From: Sphingobacterium tabacisoli
Lineage (GTDB): Bacteria; Bacteroidota; Bacteroidia; Sphingobacteriales; Sphingobacteriaceae
Assembly: GCF_017908035.1 (NCBI RefSeq)
Contig: NZ_JAEQMU010000001.1
Span: forward strand, 2,480,001-2,544,000
Length of the DNA stretch: 64,000 nt
Reading direction: 5' to 3'
Shown here: one piece after another, positions 9,264 to 16,819 of the stretch
Numbering within the stretch: position 1 is the first letter of the stretch
Layout: each line of letters begins with the position of its first letter
Translations under genes and position numbers: made by a program
The notes under the pieces: model-generated
Database searches by the model: none
The model's input: the letters and a program-made list of their open reading frames with translations, nothing else
What the model was told of the DNA's origin: nothing

Positions 9264-10121
9264 ATGGCGAAGAAATTACTTATCCCCGTTGACTTTTCCC
9301 AATATTCCAATAAGGCCATAGAATATGCTTTACAGCTCTCTAAAACGGCCAAACATGACTTAGTATTGGTTCATGTATTTACAGATCATATCAATGTGTA
9401 CCGCAATTCCATTGAAAACACAGACCTATTAGATCCTCGTGTAGCCAAGGCAAAAGATGAAATGGATAAACTGATAGCTGACCTCAAAAAAGCAAATCCT
9501 GAAATCGCGGTAAGCAGAGTCTTTGGCGACGGAAACCTCTTTGAGGAAATAGGAAAACTTGTAGCTGTAGAATCCTATGATGCGATCATCATGGGAACAA
9601 AAGGCTCATCAGGCTTAGATTCCTTACTAATTGGATCCAACATGTTTGATGTTTTCCAAAACACACAAACCCCGGTACTGGCTATTCCATTCAGCGACAA
9701 ACCCTATAAATCGGAAAAAATTGGACTATTGTGTAATTTCAAAGATGGAGAGATAGACGTCCTCAAACAAGCGACAGCGCTGTATACCGAAGACTTCGAA
9801 CTCGTCCTGATACACATCAATACAACCGATGAAACAATACAGGCATTAGACAGCAAATTTGCGGAATTCATAACGCGCATCATTGCCGAGACCGGAATCG
9901 ATGACATATCTTACATCATTAAGACGCAGGCCTTTTTAATCCAATACAAAGAGGACATCTCTTCAGCCATTGACTCGGTTATTGCTGACGAGTTACTCGA
10001 TGTACTATTAGTAACTAAGAGCAAAAAAGGTTTCTTACGTAAAATTGTCGAAGAAAATATCGTTAAGAAAATGGCCTACCAGATTCAGATTCCTAAATTT
10101 TTCGCACGGTCCAATGCATAA
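9264..10121 (+). CDS. Universal stress protein, tandem UspA domains (paralogue)
   Basis: A 285-residue paralogue of the preceding gene. The first UspA domain starts MAKKLLIPVDFSQYSNKAIE and has an intact ATP-binding pattern GTKGSSGLDSLLIGS. The second half is diverged. The frame stays open to 9237, overlapping the upstream gene, but the preceding ATT/ACA codons and the clean Usp N-terminus favour ATG 9264, 13 bp after the previous stop. Both copies pair one canonical with one degenerate nucleotide site. Confidence 0.9.
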   Translation: MAKKLLIPVDFSQYSNKAIEYALQLSKTAKHDLVLVHVFTDHINVYRNSIENTDLLDPRVAKAKDEMDKLIADLKKANPEIAVSRVFGDGNLFEEIGKLVAVESYDAIIMGTKGSSGLDSLLIGSNMFDVFQNTQTPVLAIPFSDKPYKSEKIGLLCNFKDGEIDVLKQATALYTEDFELVLIHINTTDETIQALDSKFAEFITRIIAETGIDDISYIIKTQAFLIQYKEDISSAIDSVIADELLDVLLVTKSKKGFLRKIVEENIVKKMAYQIQIPKFFARSNA

Positions 10122-10210
10122 ATTTAAAAAGCAAAAATATTGGTGTAGTTTTCGCTCCACAATATTATGTTTTCACCAAACTTAATTAGGGAATAATACC
10201 TTTTTGGCAA

Positions 10211-10218
10211 TAGTTTTG
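10211..10218 (+). promoter_or_regulatory. -7 element TAGTTTTG of the ompA-like gene
   Basis: Matches TANNTTTG and lies 26 bp before the start codon in an AT-rich leader. No good TTG is seen at the -33 position (nearest TTAG at 10186-10189), so the call rests on the -7 element. Confidence 0.45.
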
Positions 10219-10244
10219 CCCAATCATTTTTTTAAAAAATAAAT

Positions 10245-11579
10245 ATGAAAATTAAATCTCTACGTAATCTTTCGCTAGCTGTAGCAGCTGGGCTAATCAG
10301 TACAGCGTCTTATGCACAAAGCACAAACGATTCAGGTACTACTCCATTTGCACCATCAACTTCGTACAGAACTTGGTCGGTAGGTGTTAATGCAGGTCTT
10401 TTAAACCAAACCAATCTCTTCAATTTCAACCGTGAAGGCTTTGACAAAATGGACAACAATGTTGGGTACAGTGTGTACATCAAAAAACATATCTCCCCAT
10501 CTTTCGGTTTGAAAGCGCAATACCTTGGCGGAAAGGTAGGTGGCACTAACGAAAACGCTACGGGCAACCAGATTTCTAAGTTTGAAACAAAAACACCTTG
10601 GTCTGCGGCCCTTTCTGCGGAGTGGACAATGGCGAATACGGACTGGATGTTCTTAAATAACATCATCAAACCTTATGCTGCAATCGGTATCGGTGCTTTG
10701 AACTATGAAACAACTACCTTCTCTGGTTCAGTAAGCAACACCGCAGATTCTAAAACAAAATTCTACGTACCAATGGACGCAGGATTGAAGTTTGCTGTAG
10801 CACAAGGCATCAGTCTTGACCTAGGTTACCAGTTAAACTGGGCTAACAAGAAATTTAACGGTATCGAATCTGGTTCTATAAAAGAAGATTTATTCACCTA
10901 CATCCATGCAGGTATTGAGATTGCTTTAGGAAGCAGAGAAAAACCTTACTTAGCACACAGCAACCCAGTAGCCAACCTGGTAAATGATGCAAACAGAAAA
11001 TACGATGCGATAAAAGCAGAGCGTGATGCCTTAGTAGCTTCTAACTCGCAGTTAAAGCTAAAATTGGATGAGATTTCAGCAGACTTAAGAGATGATGATG
11101 GTGATGGTGTTGCTAACAAGTTTGACAAATGTCCAAATACGCCAGCTGGTGTAAAAGTAGACGGTGCTGGATGTCCACTACCTGAAATGAAAAACGAAAC
11201 TAAAGTAATCGAGAAAATCATCGTTACTGAAGAAGATAAAAAAGTAGTAGACGAAGCGATCAAAAACTTAGAGTTTGACTTAGGTAAAGCAACCATCCGC
11301 TCTACTTCCCACGCTTCTTTAAACCGTGTAGCATCTTTATTGATCGAGAAAAACTTCAGCTTAAAACTAGCTGGACACACTGACAACACAGGTTCTCTAC
11401 AAACAAACTTACGTCTTTCTAAAGAACGTGCAGAGTCTGTAAAAGCTTACTTAGTATCTAAAGGCGCTAACGCTTCACGTATAGAAGCTGTTGGTTACGG
11501 CCCTAATCAGCCAATCGCTACAAACGCGACAGCTGAAGGACGTCAACAAAACCGTCGTGTAGAATTCTTATTATTCTAA
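10245..11579 (+). CDS. OmpA-family outer membrane protein with TSP3 linker
   Basis: A 444-residue outer membrane protein. Residues 1-24 are a signal peptide cleaved near SYAQ. Residues 25-230 form an eight-strand-like beta-barrel region. A calcium-binding TSP type-3 segment (DDDGDGVANKFDKCPNTPAG, about 283-302) and a Cys pair follow. The C-terminal OmpA domain (about 335-444) binds peptidoglycan and has the LAGHTDNTGSLQTNLRLSKE signature. It anchors the outer membrane to the wall. Codon use is highly biased and uniform, as expected for an abundant protein. A strong bidirectional terminator follows directly. Confidence 0.95.
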   Translation: MKIKSLRNLSLAVAAGLISTASYAQSTNDSGTTPFAPSTSYRTWSVGVNAGLLNQTNLFNFNREGFDKMDNNVGYSVYIKKHISPSFGLKAQYLGGKVGGTNENATGNQISKFETKTPWSAALSAEWTMANTDWMFLNNIIKPYAAIGIGALNYETTTFSGSVSNTADSKTKFYVPMDAGLKFAVAQGISLDLGYQLNWANKKFNGIESGSIKEDLFTYIHAGIEIALGSREKPYLAHSNPVANLVNDANRKYDAIKAERDALVASNSQLKLKLDEISADLRDDDGDGVANKFDKCPNTPAGVKVDGAGCPLPEMKNETKVIEKIIVTEEDKKVVDEAIKNLEFDLGKATIRSTSHASLNRVASLLIEKNFSLKLAGHTDNTGSLQTNLRLSKERAESVKAYLVSKGANASRIEAVGYGPNQPIATNATAEGRQQNRRVEFLLF

Positions 11580-11599
11580 GCAGTAAAACATATATAAAC

Positions 11600-11634
11600 A
11601 AAAAGGGAGCTTAAATAAGCTCCCTTTTTATTTA
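11600..11634. terminator. Bidirectional terminator between the OmpA gene and the permease gene
   Basis: AAAAGGGAGCTTA pairs with TAAGCTCCCTTTT across a 2-base loop core and is followed by T-rich sequence on both strands. It can serve both convergent genes. Confidence 0.9.
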
Positions 11635-13143
11635 TTCTTTTCCAGATTCTATTTCCTTTCGCAATAGAGAATGTTTCTTTCCGTACATAAAGTACACTGC
11701 CACACCAATCAGCATCCAGATTCCCAAACGCTCCCAACTCTCCAGAGGCAAAGATGCCATCATCAACACACAGACGATAATACCTAAAATAGGAATCAAC
11801 GGAACAAGTGGCGTTTTGAAGGGCCGTTCGACATCCGGATTGCGTTTACGCATCACAATCACACCGATGCACACCAAGGTGAAAGCAAACAACGTACCGA
11901 TACTGACCATATGTCCAAGCTCAGCCACTGGAACAAATCCTGCAAACAAGCTTACAAAAACCATAAAAATAAGGTTAGTCTTCCATGGAGTCTGTCTTTT
12001 GGATAGATCTGAAAACACTTTAGGCAAAAGGCCATCTTTACTCATAGAATAGAAAACTCGACTCTGTCCCAACAACATCACTAGAATAACGGAGGTGTAT
12101 CCGGCGATAATGGTTACAATCATTGCTGTGTTCAGGAACGTATACCCCGTCTTTGCAAAGGCCGTAGCCACCGGCTTGGCATCCCCCTTAAAGTCAGAAT
12201 AATGCGCCAATCCGGTCATGACATACGAAAACAGCACATACAATATCGTACAGATTACCAGCGACCCTATAATACCGATAGGCATCCCTTTTTTCGGGTT
12301 GATAGCCTCCTGAGCAGCTGTACTAACTGCATCAAAACCTACGAATGCAAAGAAAAGCACTCCTGCTGCCCGTAATACACCTGATATTCCAAAATGACCG
12401 AAATACCCTTCTTTAAAGAAATCAAATACGCCTATTTTCCCTTCTCGGAGCAGTTCCTCTCCTTCATTTACAGGAATAAATGGAGTGTGGTTTGCAGGAT
12501 TGATAAATTGCCATCCTAAAGCAATAAAGAGAACAACTACCGCCACTTTTAGAACAACCAATATATTATTTACAAAAGAAGACTCCTGCGTACCACGAAT
12601 CAGGAGCAACGATAAAAGGCAGACAATAATGATTGCAGGAAGATTAACTATACCACCTGAGAAAACGGTTCCGTCAGCGAGATGATGTTCCACCCAAGGC
12701 GAGTACAACAGCTCATTCGGCAGTGATGTTCCAAATATCTTAAGTAGTTCGTTAAAATACTGCGACCAGCTCGCTGCTACGGTCGCCCCCGCCAGCGCAT
12801 ATTCCAATACGAGATCCCAACCGATAATCCAGGCCATAAACTCACCCATGGTCGCATAAGAATACGTGTACGCACTACCTGCCACGGGTATCATGGAAGC
12901 AAATTCGGCATAACAGAGTCCTGCAAAGGCACAGCCCACGGCTGCAATAATAAAAGAAAGCATAACTGCCGGGCCGGCATTCTCTGCCGCGGCAATACCC
13001 GTCAATGAAAATAGTCCGGCCCCGATAATCGCACCTACCCCCAAAGCAATCAGGCCTGAACTAGATAAGGTGCGCTTTAAGGTCCCCTCTCCACTTTGCT
13101 CGGCCTCAGACACAAGCTTGGCTATAGATTTTTTATACCACAT
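11632..13143 (-). CDS. APC-superfamily amino acid permease (CAT-like)
   Basis: A 503-residue inner membrane transporter with about 12 predicted hydrophobic helices. The N-terminus has the APC signature GVGAIIGAGLFSLTG, where the unwound TM1 binds the substrate alpha-amino and carboxyl groups. The segments GWDLVLEYALAGATVAASWS and FFAFVGFDAVSTAAQEAINP are typical of the cationic amino acid transporter (YfnA/GkApcT-like) subgroup. The substrate specificity cannot be set from sequence alone. It has its own promoter 28-57 bp upstream and no operon partners. Confidence 0.9.
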   Translation of the reverse strand: MWYKKSIAKLVSEAEQSGEGTLKRTLSSSGLIALGVGAIIGAGLFSLTGIAAAENAGPAVMLSFIIAAVGCAFAGLCYAEFASMIPVAGSAYTYSYATMGEFMAWIIGWDLVLEYALAGATVAASWSQYFNELLKIFGTSLPNELLYSPWVEHHLADGTVFSGGIVNLPAIIIVCLLSLLLIRGTQESSFVNNILVVLKVAVVVLFIALGWQFINPANHTPFIPVNEGEELLREGKIGVFDFFKEGYFGHFGISGVLRAAGVLFFAFVGFDAVSTAAQEAINPKKGMPIGIIGSLVICTILYVLFSYVMTGLAHYSDFKGDAKPVATAFAKTGYTFLNTAMIVTIIAGYTSVILVMLLGQSRVFYSMSKDGLLPKVFSDLSKRQTPWKTNLIFMVFVSLFAGFVPVAELGHMVSIGTLFAFTLVCIGVIVMRKRNPDVERPFKTPLVPLIPILGIIVCVLMMASLPLESWERLGIWMLIGVAVYFMYGKKHSLLRKEIESGKE

Positions 13144-13170
13144 AATTTAGTTAGATTAGTTAACGTAATC

Positions 13171-13200
13171 CAAACCTAAAAAAAAAATTGCTATATCCAA
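13171..13200 (-). promoter_or_regulatory. Promoter of the permease gene (TTG-N19-TAGGTTTG)
   Basis: Minus-strand TTG (13200-13198), a 19-base spacer and TAGGTTTG (13178-13171) match the Bacteroidota promoter consensus. The leader before the ATG would be about 20 nt. Confidence 0.65.
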
Positions 13201-13314
13201 CTAAGGATTAGCGTTTTTCTTCAAATAGCTCCCCAATAACACTTTCTGACAATAAAAACTTCAGCCTATTCAAAATCAATCGCTTACACTATAGGAATTG
13301 TTAAATATTAGTTG

Positions 13315-13322
13315 TACCTTTG
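13315..13322 (+). promoter_or_regulatory. -7 element TACCTTTG of the DEAD-box helicase gene
   Basis: Perfect TANNTTTG followed by C, as at many strong Bacteroidota promoters. The only TTG upstream is 14 bases away, which is shorter than usual. The transcript would start near 13328, directly before a small hairpin. Confidence 0.55.
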
Positions 13323-13330
13323 CAGCGCCT

Positions 13331-13349
13331 TAGGCAATAGTGCCTATTG
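13331..13349 (+). promoter_or_regulatory. 5'-leader hairpin of the helicase mRNA
   Basis: TAGGCA-ATAG-TGCCTA (13331-13346) can pair. The shifted pairing CAATAG-TGC-CTATTG (13335-13349) competes with it. Both lie at the very 5' end of the predicted transcript. A role in cold- or helicase-dependent control is conjecture. Confidence 0.35.
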
Positions 13350-13362
13350 TATAATTTATTTC

Positions 13363-15213
13363 ATGAACCCATTTTTAGAACTGGGAATCCGTGAGGAAGT
13401 TGTTAATGCCATCTCAGAATTAGGTTTCGAAAAACCATCTGAAATTCAGGAAAAAGCCATTCCTGTTTTATTGACTGGCAACGACGATTTTGTCGGATTA
13501 GCCCAAACCGGCACAGGTAAGACAGCGGCATTTGGTCTACCATTATTAGAGCAATTAGACTTTTCTCAAAAACAGCCTCAAGCTTTAGTACTTTGCCCAA
13601 CGCGTGAGCTCTGTTTACAAATCTCAAAGGATTTAGAAAAATTTGCGAAGTACATCGACAACGTACATGTTGTAGCTGTATATGGAGGTGCTAACATCTC
13701 GGATCAATTGCGTCAAATCAGACGTGGTGTGCAAATTGTAGTAGCGACTCCAGGTCGTATGTTGGATATCATCGGCAGAAATGCAATTGATTTTTCACAA
13801 GTAAAATATGTTGTATTGGATGAAGCTGATGAAATGTTGAACATGGGCTTCAAAGAAGACATTAACAACATTTTGTCGGAGACACCAGATGACAAAAAAA
13901 CATGGTTATTCTCTGCAACTATGCCTACAGAAGTACGTCGTATAGCGAAAAACTACATGACAGATCCTGTAGAGATGACTGTAGGAACCAAAAACACAGG
14001 TAATGCAAACATTGACCACCAATACTATTTGATCAAAGCTAGAGATAAATACGCTGCTTTCAAACGTATTGTAGACTCTAACCCAGACATCTTCGGTATC
14101 GTCTTCTGTCGTACCAAGATTGAAACGCAAGAAATTGCAGAGGCTTTGATTAAGGATGGTTATAATGCCGATTCACTACACGGAGATTTGTCTCAACAAC
14201 AGCGTGACAAAGTGATGAAGCGTTACCGCGACCGCAGCTTACAGTTGCTAATTGCTACTGACGTTGCTGCCCGTGGTATTGATGTTAATAACATTACACA
14301 CGTTATCAACTTCTCTTTGCCTGACGAAATCGAAAACTATACGCACCGTTCAGGTCGTACAGCACGTGCAGGAAAGACAGGTATCTCTATTTCTTTAATT
14401 AACATTAAAGAGCAAAGCAAGATCCGTCAACTTGAAAAAGTAATCGGAAAAACTTTTGAGCGTAAACAAGTACCTCAGGGGCCTGAAGTTGTAGAAAAAC
14501 AACTTTTAACAATCATCAACAAAGTACAGAATGTAGAAGTAAACGAGGATCAAATCAATCCTTTCTTACCTCAGATTATGGAAGGCTTTGAATCTTTATC
14601 AAAAGAAGAGATTGTAAAAAGATTTGCATCTTTAGAGTTCAATAGATTCTTAGAGTATTACAATAATGCTCCTGATTTGAACATTGATGCCCGTGGTGAT
14701 GGTAGAGAGAGTAGAGACGGTAGAGATCGTGGCGAACGTGGATCACGTGCTGGATCAAAAGGATACACGCGTCTATTCATGAACCTTGGAGCAGTAGACG
14801 AATTTTCTCGTGGAGACATGTTAGGATTCATCTGCAACAACGCTAAAATATCTGGAAAATCAATTGGTAAGATTGATATGAAAGGCGTATTTACTTTCTT
14901 TGAAGTTCAGGATGAGGAAGTAAACAAAGTTTTCGAAGGTTTTAAAGCTGTTGATTTCAACGGACGTCAGGTACGTATCGAAGTTTCTGGAGATAGTGGC
15001 CGTTCCGATAGAGGTGGTCGTTCAAGAGGCGGAGAGCGCGGTGGCGAGCGTCGTAATGGCGGTGGCTACGGTGGTGGCGAAAGAAGAGACCGTGGTGGTG
15101 ATCGTCGTAGTAGTGGCGGTTACGGTGGCGGAAGAGGTGATCGCGGTGGAAACAGCGGTGGCGGATTCCGTGACTTCTCTGGCAAACGTCGCGAATCGAA
15201 AAGTAAATACTAG
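13363..15213 (+). CDS. DEAD-box RNA helicase with DbpA-type RRM and RGG tail
   Basis: A 616-residue ATP-dependent RNA helicase of the DeaD/CsdA group, acting on ribosome assembly and mRNA structure. From ATG 13363 the Q-motif region is near residues 22-30, Walker A AQTGTGKT at 47-54, DEAD at 153-156 and SAT at 184-186. The C-terminal helicase motif HRSGRTARAG follows. A DbpA-like RNA-binding domain lies at about 465-545, then an Arg/Gly-rich tail (about 550-616) that probably binds RNA non-specifically. An upstream in-frame TTG at 13312 falls inside the promoter and is rejected. A terminator hairpin follows the gene. Confidence 0.95.
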   Translation: MNPFLELGIREEVVNAISELGFEKPSEIQEKAIPVLLTGNDDFVGLAQTGTGKTAAFGLPLLEQLDFSQKQPQALVLCPTRELCLQISKDLEKFAKYIDNVHVVAVYGGANISDQLRQIRRGVQIVVATPGRMLDIIGRNAIDFSQVKYVVLDEADEMLNMGFKEDINNILSETPDDKKTWLFSATMPTEVRRIAKNYMTDPVEMTVGTKNTGNANIDHQYYLIKARDKYAAFKRIVDSNPDIFGIVFCRTKIETQEIAEALIKDGYNADSLHGDLSQQQRDKVMKRYRDRSLQLLIATDVAARGIDVNNITHVINFSLPDEIENYTHRSGRTARAGKTGISISLINIKEQSKIRQLEKVIGKTFERKQVPQGPEVVEKQLLTIINKVQNVEVNEDQINPFLPQIMEGFESLSKEEIVKRFASLEFNRFLEYYNNAPDLNIDARGDGRESRDGRDRGERGSRAGSKGYTRLFMNLGAVDEFSRGDMLGFICNNAKISGKSIGKIDMKGVFTFFEVQDEEVNKVFEGFKAVDFNGRQVRIEVSGDSGRSDRGGRSRGGERGGERRNGGGYGGGERRDRGGDRRSSGGYGGGRGDRGGNSGGGFRDFSGKRRESKSKY

Positions 15214-15228
15214 TCGAAAAGCTTACAT

Positions 15229-15268
15229 AAAAAAACATCCGTCAAAATTGGCGGATGTTTTTTTTTAC
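15229..15268. terminator. Terminator after the helicase gene, shared with the HPP gene
   Basis: AACATCCG pairs with CGGATGTT, followed by nine T residues on the plus strand and preceded by a run of A, so it works in both directions. It overlaps the 3' end of the convergent HPP-family gene. Confidence 0.85.
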
Positions 15269-15867
15269 TTATTAAATCTCTTTTTCAGGTAATCTCTCCT
15301 AGATCGTCGTAACCTAGAGCTCTTAACCGGGTAATGCCTATTTTTGGTAATATTATTGAACAATAGAGCAACCAGAAATAGGATCAATGCTCCTGTAAAA
15401 ACAGGACTAAGCACATACCAATAACCTAAAGCCGCTATTTTTGTGCCACCAGACACCGCAATCAATGCCGTAGCTCCCCCTGGAGGATGCAGGGTACGCG
15501 TAATCTGCATAAAGACAATAGAAAAGGCAACTGCAAGTGGCGCCGTAAGCCAGATTATATCCGGTACAAAAGTAGCTACAGTAACACCAACTAATGCCGA
15601 TACCACGTGCCCACCTATCAGATTCCGGGGTTGTGCCAAAGGGCTCTGTATTGCTCCGTAGACAAGTACGCTCGAGGCACCAAAGGAACCTATTAAAAAT
15701 ACATTTTCGAGAGACGGCAAATGCATAGACTGTATGAAAGCAATGATGCCAATACCAACAAATGCTCCTAAAAAAGACCAGAAATGCTCACGATGGTCAA
15801 TCAGTGTCTCGCGATACATCACATAGCGGTACTTTCTAAATTCGCGCTCCAGTTTTCTCTTTAACAT
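15265..15867 (-). CDS. HPP-family integral membrane protein
   Basis: A 200-residue membrane protein of the HPP family. About four hydrophobic helices are seen, with the conserved GSFGASSVLVYG and LHPPGGATALIAV segments, the latter containing the His-Pro-Pro motif that names the family. The C-terminus is strongly basic (SRLRRSRRDYLKKRF). Some family members have been linked to nitrite transport in chloroplasts and cyanobacteria, but nothing here shows the substrate. A 19-nt palindrome lies about 30-50 bp upstream of the start and may be an operator. Confidence 0.88.
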   Translation of the reverse strand: MLKRKLEREFRKYRYVMYRETLIDHREHFWSFLGAFVGIGIIAFIQSMHLPSLENVFLIGSFGASSVLVYGAIQSPLAQPRNLIGGHVVSALVGVTVATFVPDIIWLTAPLAVAFSIVFMQITRTLHPPGGATALIAVSGGTKIAALGYWYVLSPVFTGALILFLVALLFNNITKNRHYPVKSSRLRRSRRDYLKKRFNK

Positions 15868-15897
15868 TTCCTTTTTTAATGGTTATAAAGTTACAAA

Positions 15898-15916
15898 GGT
15901 TATAACAGTTATAACC
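15898..15916. promoter_or_regulatory. 19-nt inverted repeat upstream of the HPP gene
   Basis: GGTTATAAC-A-GTTATAACC is a perfect inverted repeat. A third GGTTATAA half-site lies at 15881-15888. It lies between the HPP gene start and rlmB and could be a regulator binding site; no family is inferred. Confidence 0.3.
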
Positions 15917-15943
15917 CCTACAACCCCTTAACTCTCTAACCTA

Positions 15944-16726
15944 CTAACTACCCAACGCCCGCTGACGTATTGCTTCGTATATCACAACGCCTGCAGAGAC
16001 AGAAACATTTAACGAACCTATCTCTCCATACATCGGTATTTTGGCCAACTTGTCCGAGATGCGAATTAAATCATCCGATACTCCGACATCCTCGGCCCCC
16101 ATTATAATACAGGTAGGTCCACTATAATCCACATCATATACGGAATCTTGTGTTTTTTCTGTGCTCACGACCAGCTGTATTCCAGACTCAATAAGAAAAC
16201 GGCCAGTTTTACCCAAGGAATCTTCCCTACACACCGGTATCTTGTACAATGCTCCTGCAGATGTTTTTATCGCATCCGGATTAATCTCGGCAGAACCTTT
16301 TTTCGGAACAATAATCGCGTGTACGCCGGCACATTCTGCGGTACGCGCTATCGCACCCATATTACGGACATCAGTAACACCATCTAACATTAACAGCAAA
16401 GGAGTTTCTCCCTTTTCATAAATGGATGGTAATAGATCTTCGATATGTTGATAGATGATAGGCGAGATAACTGCAATAACTCCTTGATGATTTTTTCTGG
16501 TAATCCTATTCAGTTTTTCAATAGGCACCTGTTGATAACTTAAACCATGCTCTTTTAGCAATGACTTGAGTTCCAAGAAGAGGCTCCCACTGATACCACG
16601 CTGTATAAAAAGCGACTCTATTTCTTTCCCACTGTCAATAGCTTCAATTACGGCACGAATACCAAAAACCATTTGATTACTTTCTCTTTTTTCGCCTCTA
16701 TCATGACGTTGGAAATTATTTTGCAT
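15944..16726 (-). CDS. rlmB: 23S rRNA (guanosine-2'-O)-methyltransferase RlmB (SpoU family)
   Basis: A 260-residue TrmH/SpoU methyltransferase expected to 2'-O-methylate G2251 (E. coli numbering) of 23S rRNA. The N-terminal L30e-like substrate-binding domain covers about residues 18-95 (VFGIRAVIEAIDSGKEIESL). The C-terminal trefoil-knot domain has motif 1 DGVTDVRNMGAIARTAE, motif 2 IIMGAEDVGVSDDL and motif 3 IGSLNVSVSAGVVIYEA. Length and domain order are standard. It lies 93 bp downstream of dnaX on the same strand, behind a weak terminator-like hairpin. Confidence 0.93.
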   Translation of the reverse strand: MQNNFQRHDRGEKRESNQMVFGIRAVIEAIDSGKEIESLFIQRGISGSLFLELKSLLKEHGLSYQQVPIEKLNRITRKNHQGVIAVISPIIYQHIEDLLPSIYEKGETPLLLMLDGVTDVRNMGAIARTAECAGVHAIIVPKKGSAEINPDAIKTSAGALYKIPVCREDSLGKTGRFLIESGIQLVVSTEKTQDSVYDVDYSGPTCIIMGAEDVGVSDDLIRISDKLAKIPMYGEIGSLNVSVSAGVVIYEAIRQRALGS

Positions 16727-16775
16727 GTTTTAAATTATCTGAAGATGAGCTCGCAAAAGCTCGGTTAAAAACCAA

Positions 16776-16808
16776 AATTAAAAATTAAAAACCATTCAAA
16801 TCGAATGG
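16776..16808 (-). terminator. Weak terminator-like hairpin after dnaX
   Basis: On the minus strand CCATTC-GATTT-GAATGG is followed by a T-rich stretch (TTTTTAATTTTTAATTTT). The stem is only 6 bp, so readthrough into rlmB is plausible. Confidence 0.35.
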
Positions 16809-16819
16809 CAAGAATACTA

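Noticed and set aside
14951..15292. Open frames on both strands over the RGG-tail region of the helicase
   Set aside because: They arise from repetitive GGT/CGT codons; the helicase frame carries the conserved domains.
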